The notes under the pieces were generated by a model. It had not been told where the DNA came from. It ran no database searches and was given only the letters and a program-made list of their open reading frames with translations. From Bacteroidales bacterium (GTDB taxonomy: Bacteria; Bacteroidota; Bacteroidia; Bacteroidales; JAADGE01): a DNA stretch of 8,033 nucleotides. The translations under genes and the position numbers were made by a program. Positions 1 to 5,559 of this stretch are shown piece by piece (the stretch's first letter is position 1; each line of letters begins with the position of its first letter). Location of the stretch: contig JAOZMN010000125.1 of assembly GCA_029934265.1 (NCBI GenBank), positions 1 through 8,033 on the forward strand. Direction: 5' to 3'.

Positions 1-1
1 A

Positions 2-118
2 CTGAAAAAATCATTTCCGAAAGAGTATTATTTCAGTATAAATTCCATGTATCTTTTCGGATATAACGCAAAACAAATACTTCCTTTACTGAATTTTGAA
101 TACGGAGTAAGATTTTAA
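2..118 (+). CDS. C-terminal fragment of an outer-membrane beta-barrel protein (5' end outside window)
   Basis: The frame is open from the window edge to TAA at 116-118 and gives 38 residues. The last residues are NFEYGVRF: alternating hydrophobic and aromatic positions ending in Phe directly before the stop. This is the classic last beta-strand signal recognised by the BAM machinery. The preceding part (EYYFSINSMYLFGYNAKQILPLLNFEYG) also alternates as expected for barrel strands and a short turn. The likely role is therefore an integral outer-membrane protein, but the family cannot be named from so little. It lies 53 bp upstream of the hydrolase gene on the same strand, so co-transcription is possible. 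No stem with a T-tract follows it; only the palindrome at 133-147 lies in the gap. Confidence 0.6.
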   Translation: MKKSFPKEYYFSINSMYLFGYNAKQILPLLNFEYGVRF

Positions 119-132
119 CCTGCTTAATTTAG

Positions 133-147
133 AACTTTGCCAAAGTT
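133..147. repeat. 15-bp palindrome between the barrel gene and the hydrolase gene
   Basis: AACTTTGCCAAAGTT is a 7-bp inverted repeat around one central base. As RNA it could form a 6-bp stem with a GCC triloop. It starts 15 bases after the upstream stop codon and ends 24 bases before the downstream ATG. No T-tract follows, so it is not a standard intrinsic terminator. Its size and symmetry would also suit an operator or a dispersed palindromic repeat. The sequence shows the symmetry; the function is open. Confidence 0.4.
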
Positions 148-171
148 GGTAATAATATTTAACTCTAATCC

Positions 172-1224
172 ATGAATTTTAAAAACATAAAATCCGGCTT
201 GTCTTTAATATTAATATTTTCAATAATATTATTTTCGTGCAACAAGCAAGATATTTCTAATCTTTCCGATACGATAAATATCAGGAATAACGGAGCAGAT
301 ATGCCTGCACACATTTACGGTAATGCTTCCGATGATATATTTATAGTAGTTCTGCACGGCGGTCCGGGAGGCAACGGGTTGGAATATCGTTTCGGAAAAT
401 ATGCCGCAGAACTCGAAAAAAAATATGCAGTAGTTTACTGGGACCAGCGAGGACAAGGAATGTCGCAAGGCAGATATACAAAAGAAGATTTAACAATATC
501 ACATCTGACAGACGATTTACTTAAACTTATTCTTGTACTGAAAAATAAATATGGCGATAATATAAAATTATTTCTTCTCGGACACAGCTGGGGCGGAATG
601 CTTGGGACTTCATTTATGATAACCGGCGATAATCAAAAACACGTAAAAGGTTGGATTGAATCGGACGGAGCACATGATATTCCCAAACTTAATATTGAAG
701 CCGTAAAAATGTTTCGTACAATTTCGCAAGAACAATTATCGCTTGGAAATTCAACGGAAAAATGGACTGAAATTAATAATTGGGCTGAAAATATCGACAC
801 AAATAATATTACCACAGACCAAGGCGGAGAAATTAACTCTTACGGTTTTGAAGTCGAACAAACTTTACTTGACGATGGTTTTCTGAATGAAGGACAATCA
901 CCTTCGCTTACCAAAGGGCTTTTTTCTCCTATAAACAGTATAACTTCAAGTATTACAGGGATTTATACAAATAATTACCTTAATGACGAAGTTGAAAACG
1001 CATCTTTGACGAATCAACTTTACAAAATAGAAAAACCTTGTTTATTTCTTTGGGGAAAATACGATTTTGTTGTCCCTGCACAACTTGGAGAAGATGCAAT
1101 GAATAAAATTTCTTCCGTAAATAAAGAAATTGTATATTTCGAGCATAGCGGACACTCACCAATGGACAATGAACCGGATAAATTCGTATCGGTAATCGTA
1201 AAATTTATTGATGAAAATAAATGA
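172..1224 (+). CDS. Lipoprotein alpha/beta hydrolase, prolyl-iminopeptidase-like (peptidase S33-type fold)
   Basis: This 350-residue protein is probably an envelope-anchored serine hydrolase. Residues 1-23 are a lipoprotein signal: a Lys-containing start, a hydrophobic stretch and the lipobox LFSC with Cys23 as lipidation site. The hydrolase features are in order: oxyanion-hole motif HGGPGG (62-67), WDQRG (90-94), nucleophile elbow GHSWGG with Ser139, acid Asp298 in GKYDFVVP, and His328 in EHSGHS. The HGGPGG plus WDQRG pair is characteristic of proline iminopeptidases and relatives. The region from about 160 to 285 would be the lid that decides the substrate, and it gives no clear clue, so peptidase versus esterase activity stays open. 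An in-frame TAA lies just upstream (166-168), so the ATG at 172 is the earliest start. No Shine-Dalgarno sequence is present. The gene follows a barrel-protein gene by 53 bp and is followed by the first foldback repeat. Confidence 0.87.
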   Translation: MNFKNIKSGLSLILIFSIILFSCNKQDISNLSDTINIRNNGADMPAHIYGNASDDIFIVVLHGGPGGNGLEYRFGKYAAELEKKYAVVYWDQRGQGMSQGRYTKEDLTISHLTDDLLKLILVLKNKYGDNIKLFLLGHSWGGMLGTSFMITGDNQKHVKGWIESDGAHDIPKLNIEAVKMFRTISQEQLSLGNSTEKWTEINNWAENIDTNNITTDQGGEINSYGFEVEQTLLDDGFLNEGQSPSLTKGLFSPINSITSSITGIYTNNYLNDEVENASLTNQLYKIEKPCLFLWGKYDFVVPAQLGEDAMNKISSVNKEIVYFEHSGHSPMDNEPDKFVSVIVKFIDENK

Positions 1225-1240
1225 TGAGTTTTTGATTAAA

Positions 1241-1322
1241 AGACCCTAAGGGTTTAATTTAACAAAAACTAAAAAAACTAAATGTTTTAGTTACAGCTTT
1301 TTACTTCAAACCCTTATGGTCT
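1241..1322. repeat. 82-bp foldback (MITE/REP-like) repeat, copy 1, upstream of clpB
   Basis: The ends are AGACCCTAAGGGTTT (1241-1255) and AAACCCTTATGGTCT (1308-1322). They pair as a 15-bp stem with one mismatch. Within the intervening 52 bases a smaller hairpin is visible (AACTAAA 1276-1282 with TTTAGTT 1286-1292). A second element of exactly the same length at 4271-4352 matches in 64 of 82 positions without gaps. Best conserved are the arms, the ATTTAACAAAAA block after the left arm, and TTACAGCTT-TTACTT before the right arm. Similarity continues beyond the right arm through ATACTTTTTA (about 1336-1344), almost to the clpB start codon. It fills most of the 131-bp gap between hydrolase and clpB, so it may contribute to termination of the former or to the leader of the latter. 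The mobility class is inferred from structure only. Confidence 0.7.
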
Positions 1323-1355
1323 GCTTGTGAGGAAATACTTTTTAATACCTGTCCT

Positions 1356-4112
1356 ATGAATTATAACGATTTTACCAAAACAACACAAAAAGCCTTAAAA
1401 GCCGGAGCCGATATTGCTAAAAATTTCAAACAAAAAAGCATAGAAAATGCTCATGTTTTGAAAGGAATATTGCAAACCGACAAAAACGTAACACCTTTTA
1501 TATTAAAAACAATAGGTGTTGATATAGAACAACTTGAAAAAAAACTTGTTGAAATAATCAAAAAATTTCCGGAACTTCCGGAAGGCAAAAAATTAAAAGT
1601 TTCCGATAATGTCGAAAAATCTTTGAACACCGCAAAGCAAATCGCAAAAGATTTAAAAGACGAATATATTTCCATAGAACACATACTTACCGCAATCCTT
1701 ATTACCGGCGATTCTACGGCACAATTAATGCTTGAAAAAGGTGTCGATAAAGAAAAAATCGAAAAAGCAATAAAAGAATTGCGAAAAAATGTCCCTCAGA
1801 AAGAAACCGTAACCGAAAAATATCAAACACTTGCCAAATATGCCGTTAATCTTAATCAAAAAATCATCAAAAATGAGTTAGACCCTGTTATCGGCAGGAT
1901 TGATGAAATTCGCAGAGTTATGCAAATAATTTCCCGACGGCGAAAAAACAATCCTATAATAATAGGAGAGCCCGGTGTCGGTAAAACGGCTGTTGTAGAA
2001 GGACTTGCACAAAGAATTGTAGCCGGCGACGTGCCGGAAAATCTTAAAGACAATATTATTTTTGCTCTCGATTTGAGTTCGGTAATTGCCGGAGCAAGCA
2101 AGCAGGGCGAATTTGAAAATCGTCTTAAAAATATCGTAAAAGAAGTAAAAGAATCCGCCGGCGAAATAATTTTATTTATTGATGAAATTCATCTTTTGGT
2201 AGGAGCAGGGCGTTCCGGAGGTGCTATGGATGCCGCAAATATCCTCAAACCCGCACTTGCAAGAGGCGAGTTGAGAGCTATCGGTGCAACCACAGTTTCC
2301 GAATATCAAAAATATATCGAAAAAGATAAAGCACTTGTTCGCCGATTTCAAAAAGTGATTATTGAAGAGCCGACAGCCGAAGATACGATTTCTATTTTAA
2401 GAGGAATTAAAGAAAAATATCTTGATTTTCATAAAGTAAAAATAAACGATGAGGCTTTGATTGCCGCCGTTGAGCTTTCAATACGCTATTTACCGGAAAG
2501 TTTTTTGCCGGACAAGGCAATAGATTTAATAGATGAAGCCGCCGCTAAACTTCGTTTGGAATTAAATTCCTTGCCGGACGAAATAGACGAACTCGAAAGA
2601 AAAATAAATCGTCTGAAAATTGAAAAAGAAATTTTAAAAAAGGAAAATAATCAAAAAGCCGTAACCGAAATTTCAGATAAAATTGCAGAACTTTCCGACA
2701 AAAACACCAATTACAGAGCAATTTGGGAATCGGAAAAAAGTTTGCTTAAAGAAATTATCGAAACCCGAAAACAAATTTCCGAACTCAAAGAAGAAGAAAA
2801 AGAAGCCAAAGAAGAGGGTAATTTTGAACTTTCCGCAAAAATTGGACATAAAGACATCAAAGAAGCACAAGCAAAATTAGATAAGTTAAACAAAGAATTA
2901 AGCGATAAAAATTCCGAAATTTCTTTCACTAAAGAATTTGTGGACAAGGATTTAATAGCCGAAGTAATATCCGAAATTACCGGTGTTCCGGTAAGTAAGA
3001 TGAGTAAAAGTGAAACAGAAAAACTCATCAATTTGGAAGCCGAACTCGGCAAACGTCTTATCGGACAAAATAATGCGGTTCGTGCCGTTTCGGAAGCTGT
3101 TCGCAGGAGTCGTGCCGGTTTGCATGATGCAGGGAAACCGATAGGTTCGTTCATATTTTTGGGAACTACCGGTGTCGGAAAAACCGAACTTGCAAAAGCT
3201 CTTGCTGAATTTTTATTTGATGATGAAAAAGCAATCGTAAGAGTTGATATGTCCGAGTTTCAGGAAAAACATACCGTTTCACGGCTTATCGGTTCGCCGC
3301 CCGGATATGTAGGACACGACGAAGGCGGACAACTTACCGAGCAAGTACGCCGAAATCCTTACTCAGTTGTTTTGCTGGACGAAATCGAAAAAGCTCACAA
3401 GGATATTTTTAATACATTCCTGCAAGTACTTGATGACGGGCATCTTACGGACGGCAAAGGGCGTGTGGTGAATTTCAAAAATACAATAGTAATAATGACT
3501 TCAAACGCCGGTTCGGATAAAATTAATGAAAATTTCAGTAAACTGAATAAAAATAATTATCTTGAAGTCATAAAAAAATCAAAAGAAGATGTTTCAAAAG
3601 TTCTGAAAGAAAAAATGAGTCCCGAATTTTTGAACAGAATTGATGAAATTATAATGTTTTCGCCACTTTCGCTGAAAAGCATACAAAAAATCGTAGTTTT
3701 ACAATTAAACAGTCTGAAAAAGAAACTTAAAAAACGACAAATCGACATAAACATAATGCCAATAGCAATTTCACGAATTGCAAGCGTGAGTTATAACCCG
3801 CAATACGGAGCCAGACCAATTAAACGAAGTATTCAAAGATATATTATTAACGAACTATCGGAAAGGATTTTAAAAGGCGAAATTGCAAAAGATAAAATTA
3901 TAAATATCGACTATAAAGAAGCAAAACTTCAATTTACTAACGTAACACCGGAAGAACTCGAAAAATTAAAAAAAGAACAAGAAAAAATTCCCGAAATTAA
4001 AGAACCGGATAAAAATATCAAACAGGAAAATATTGATAAATCGGAAGAAAAATTAAAAAATACAGGATTTTGGGGAAAAATCGGGAATTGGTTTAAAAAA
4101 GTATTTTTCTAA
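1356..4112 (+). CDS. clpB: ClpB-type AAA+ disaggregase (Hsp100) with atypical D1 pore loop and C-terminal tail
   Basis: This 918-residue protein has the full ClpB layout. Clp-N repeats cover about 1-145. AAA1 has Walker A GEPGVGKT (204-211), Walker B with D276 E277, and Arg fingers R329/R330. A coiled-coil middle domain runs about 405-525. AAA2 has Walker A GTTGVGKT (603-610), Walker B with D675 E676, Arg finger R761, and sensor 2 GAR (818-820). ClpB is known to extract polypeptides from aggregates with DnaK in the cytosol. The long middle domain and lack of a visible ClpP-docking IGL/IGF loop favour ClpB over ClpA/ClpC. Oddities: the D1 pore loop reads GASKQG where ClpB normally has GAKYRG, so the substrate-gripping Tyr is missing (D2 Tyr651 is kept). 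AAA2 Walker A has Thr for the usual Pro. A charged tail of about 57 residues follows the core and ends in GFWGKIGNWFKKVFF. The N-terminus matches the Clp-N start. No CIRCE element is visible upstream. It could be a divergent paralogue rather than the main ClpB. Confidence 0.9.
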   Translation: MNYNDFTKTTQKALKAGADIAKNFKQKSIENAHVLKGILQTDKNVTPFILKTIGVDIEQLEKKLVEIIKKFPELPEGKKLKVSDNVEKSLNTAKQIAKDLKDEYISIEHILTAILITGDSTAQLMLEKGVDKEKIEKAIKELRKNVPQKETVTEKYQTLAKYAVNLNQKIIKNELDPVIGRIDEIRRVMQIISRRRKNNPIIIGEPGVGKTAVVEGLAQRIVAGDVPENLKDNIIFALDLSSVIAGASKQGEFENRLKNIVKEVKESAGEIILFIDEIHLLVGAGRSGGAMDAANILKPALARGELRAIGATTVSEYQKYIEKDKALVRRFQKVIIEEPTAEDTISILRGIKEKYLDFHKVKINDEALIAAVELSIRYLPESFLPDKAIDLIDEAAAKLRLELNSLPDEIDELERKINRLKIEKEILKKENNQKAVTEISDKIAELSDKNTNYRAIWESEKSLLKEIIETRKQISELKEEEKEAKEEGNFELSAKIGHKDIKEAQAKLDKLNKELSDKNSEISFTKEFVDKDLIAEVISEITGVPVSKMSKSETEKLINLEAELGKRLIGQNNAVRAVSEAVRRSRAGLHDAGKPIGSFIFLGTTGVGKTELAKALAEFLFDDEKAIVRVDMSEFQEKHTVSRLIGSPPGYVGHDEGGQLTEQVRRNPYSVVLLDEIEKAHKDIFNTFLQVLDDGHLTDGKGRVVNFKNTIVIMTSNAGSDKINENFSKLNKNNYLEVIKKSKEDVSKVLKEKMSPEFLNRIDEIIMFSPLSLKSIQKIVVLQLNSLKKKLKKRQIDINIMPIAISRIASVSYNPQYGARPIKRSIQRYIINELSERILKGEIAKDKIINIDYKEAKLQFTNVTPEELEKLKKEQEKIPEIKEPDKNIKQENIDKSEEKLKNTGFWGKIGNWFKKVFF

Positions 4113-4132
4113 TTTAAAATTGGTTTAAAAAA
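4086..4132 (+). repeat. Exact 15-nt direct repeat spanning the clpB 3' end
   Basis: AATTGGTTTAAAAAA occurs at 4086-4100, inside clpB where it encodes part of the terminal NWFKK, and again at 4118-4132 after the stop codon. The two copies are offset by 32 bases. The match does not continue clearly on either side. Part of the motif is low-complexity A/T, but the GG-containing core makes chance less likely. It looks like a small duplication of the gene's end. Confidence 0.4.
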
Positions 4133-4150
4133 TTAATATTTATAAATTTG
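4120..4150 (+). promoter_or_regulatory. Candidate Bacteroidota-type promoter downstream of clpB
   Basis: TAAATTTG at 4143-4150 fits the TAnnTTTG -7 consensus of the phylum and is followed by CA. A TTG at 4120-4122 lies 20 bases upstream, in the range for the -33 element. It points toward the TPR gene, but that start codon is about 340 bases away. Use would therefore imply a long leader through the repeats or a small RNA. In AT-rich DNA such matches also occur by chance. Confidence 0.3.
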
Positions 4151-4249
4151 CAGTTGGCAAACTTATATATAAGGTATATTACAAAAGTATATTGACATTT
4201 ACTTATTGATAACTTTCTAATTAAAAGAATTTTACACGAGTGCGTAAGC

Positions 4250-4392
4250 AATATTGAGTTCGGTATAAAAAGACCCTTAGGGTTTGATTTAACAAAAATT
4301 GACAAACCCAAACACCTGAATTACAGCTTATTACTTAAAACCATAAGGGTCTGATTTTGAAAAAATATACTTTTTAGACTGAACTCAATATT
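4250..4392. repeat. 143-bp element bounded by a perfect 12-bp inverted repeat, enclosing foldback copy 2
   Basis: AATATTGAGTTC at 4250-4261 and its exact complement GAACTCAATATT at 4381-4392 flank the second foldback copy. The result is a nested double stem. The same 12-mer occurs once more at 7726-7737, in the same orientation as the right end, with a similar CTTTTT-containing flank. This argues for a recurring terminal sequence rather than a chance palindrome. Confidence 0.55.
4271..4352. repeat. 82-bp foldback (MITE/REP-like) repeat, copy 2
   Basis: The arms are AGACCCTTAGGGTTT (4271-4285) and AAACCATAAGGGTCT (4338-4352), pairing over 15 bp with one mismatch. Length and orientation are the same as the copy at 1241-1322, with 64/82 ungapped identity. 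The interior differs most between bases 31 and 50 of the element, while the stem and the TTACAGCTT block are kept. It lies exactly 3030 bp from copy 1, so clpB sits between two direct copies. Confidence 0.7.
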
Positions 4393-4395
4393 AAA

Positions 4396-4440
4396 AAGGT
4401 CAGAGACCTTATGTTTGAAAAAAATATTATAGACTGAAAG
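4396..4440. repeat. Degenerate third fragment of the foldback repeat family
   Basis: A 6-bp hairpin, AAGGTC (4396-4401) with GACCTT (4405-4410), is followed by TTTGAAAAAAATAT and TAGACTGAA. The same two blocks follow the right arm of copy 2 (TTTTGAAAAAATATAC and TAGACTGAA, about 4355-4383). This suggests a partial tandem duplication of the element's right end with later decay. Confidence 0.4.
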
Positions 4441-4488
4441 TTAAAGTAAGAAAAACTTAAAAAACTCACAACTTCATAATTTATACAC

Positions 4489-5538
4489 ATGAAACAATTT
4501 ATTTATATTATTTTTATTATGTTGCTTTCTTATCAGGCAATAGGACAGCCGGATACTTCGATAACAAGAGTTGTAGCCGCCGACCAAGATGCAGAACTTG
4601 CTTACAACAGAGGAGTCCGAAAATATCTTGCACAAGACTTTCCTATGGCAATAGATGAATTTTCAAAAGCAATAAAAATCAGACCGACATTTGCAAAGGC
4701 ATACTACAACAGAGGAATTGCCAAAAGTGATTTGCTTGATTTTGAAGGTGCCGTTGAGGATTATTCCGAAGTGGTAAAATTAGACCCTACTTTGTCAAAA
4801 GCATATTTTGCAAGGGGCTTTGCCAAAGTAAGAACCGAAGATTATCAAGGAGCTGTTGATGATTTATCGTCGGCGATAGCACAAGGATACAGCAAGGCAA
4901 ACGTGTATTATTACAGAGGTGTTGCAAAATACCAGTTGGAAAAATACGATGAATCAATATCGGATTTCGATGAGGCAATACGAAAAGACAATAATTATGC
5001 CTACGCATACAACGACCGTGCAAGTGCAAAGCGTAAAAAAGAATTGCTTGCCGCCGCCGAAAAAGATTATGAAAAAGCGGTAAAACTTAATGTAAAAATG
5101 GCTTTTACATATAACAGTCTTGGATCCGTCAGACGTGAACTTGGTAAAAATAAAGAAGCAATAGATGCTTTTACAAGTGCTCTTATCGTGGACGGAGAAT
5201 ATTATTTTGCATATAATAACAGAGGTTTGGCGAAATTTGATTTGAAGGATTATAAAGGGGCTGTTGAAGATTTTAATAAGGCAATAAATTTTAAAAATAC
5301 ATATTATATCGCATATAATAATCTTGGAACTGCATATATAAAATTAAAAGAATATGATAAAGCCCAAGAAGCATTTAATAAAGCAATAGAAATTAATAAT
5401 GAATTTGCTTCGGCTTATGCCAATAGAGGATATGTAAAAGAAATGTTGCGTGATTTCAAAGGCTCGTGTGCGGACTGGAAAAAAGCAGTAGAACTCGGTA
5501 TCGAAAATCCGGAATTGTATTCGGAAGGGTGTGAATAA
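4489..5538 (+). CDS. Periplasmic protein of nine tandem TPRs
   Basis: This 349-residue exported protein consists almost wholly of tetratricopeptide repeats. Residues 1-19 form a signal peptide (MKQ, a hydrophobic core, likely cleavage after AIG before Gln20). Nine TPR units follow from about residue 37 to 342 in exact 34-residue register: the Gly/Ala position falls at 42, 76, 110, 144, 178, 212, 246, 280 and 314. Typical motifs are AYYNRG and A-DF-KAI. The last unit has the SCADWKKAVELG motif and a second Cys near the end (Cys327, Cys348). This pairing is common in secreted Bacteroidota TPR proteins and could form a disulfide. TPR arrays are scaffolds for protein contacts; no enzymatic residues are seen. 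The next gene starts 21 bases downstream on the same strand, so the two are probably one operon. The partner may be the OmpA protein, but this is inference. No Shine-Dalgarno sequence is present; the leader is AT-rich. Confidence 0.85.
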   Translation: MKQFIYIIFIMLLSYQAIGQPDTSITRVVAADQDAELAYNRGVRKYLAQDFPMAIDEFSKAIKIRPTFAKAYYNRGIAKSDLLDFEGAVEDYSEVVKLDPTLSKAYFARGFAKVRTEDYQGAVDDLSSAIAQGYSKANVYYYRGVAKYQLEKYDESISDFDEAIRKDNNYAYAYNDRASAKRKKELLAAAEKDYEKAVKLNVKMAFTYNSLGSVRRELGKNKEAIDAFTSALIVDGEYYFAYNNRGLAKFDLKDYKGAVEDFNKAINFKNTYYIAYNNLGTAYIKLKEYDKAQEAFNKAIEINNEFASAYANRGYVKEMLRDFKGSCADWKKAVELGIENPELYSEGCE

Positions 5539-5559
5539 AATATAAAAATCTTAAAATTA

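Larger units (their letters stand above)
4113..4488. other. 376-bp gene-free, repeat-rich intergenic region
   Basis: No convincing gene lies between clpB and the TPR gene. The only open frame of size, on the minus strand at 4114-4311, has no family resemblance and runs through repeat sequence. The stretch holds, in order, half of a 15-nt direct repeat, a candidate promoter (4120-4150), an inverted-repeat-bounded element (4250-4392) enclosing the second foldback copy, a degenerate third fragment (4396-4440), and an AT-rich leader up to the ATG at 4489. No intrinsic terminator with a clear T-tract was found right after clpB. A small non-coding RNA is possible but unproven. Confidence 0.6.

Noticed and set aside
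1220..1240. Remnant of a terminator after the hydrolase, resembling the arm at 7682
   Set aside because: GATGAGTTTTTGATTAA resembles part of the 7680-7713 palindrome, but there is no complementary arm nearby, so no hairpin can be supported.
1225..1355. CIRCE-type heat-shock operator before clpB
   Set aside because: No TTAGCACTC-N9-GAGTGCTAA-like sequence is present; the only inverted repeats belong to the foldback element.
2683..2880. Plus-strand Lys-rich open frame overlapping clpB in another frame
   Set aside because: It is a low-complexity Lys-rich translation of the coiled-coil-coding region of clpB and has no independent support.
2711..3154. 147-codon minus-strand open frame inside clpB
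   Set aside because: It is fully antisense to the ClpB middle domain and AAA2 start, Ser/Leu-rich as expected from the complement of Lys/Glu-rich codons, and shows no family resemblance.
1356..4112. ClpC or ClpA identity
   Set aside because: The middle domain is long and four-helix-like as in ClpB, and no ClpP-docking IGL/IGF loop is visible in AAA2.
4114..4311. 65-codon minus-strand open frame after clpB
   Set aside because: It runs through repeat sequence and AT-rich DNA, has no recognisable features, and ends at the clpB 3' end without a plausible promoter.
1241..4440. CRISPR array
   Set aside because: The repeats are two full copies 3030 bp apart plus a fragment, with self-complementary ends; there is no regular spacing or spacer series.
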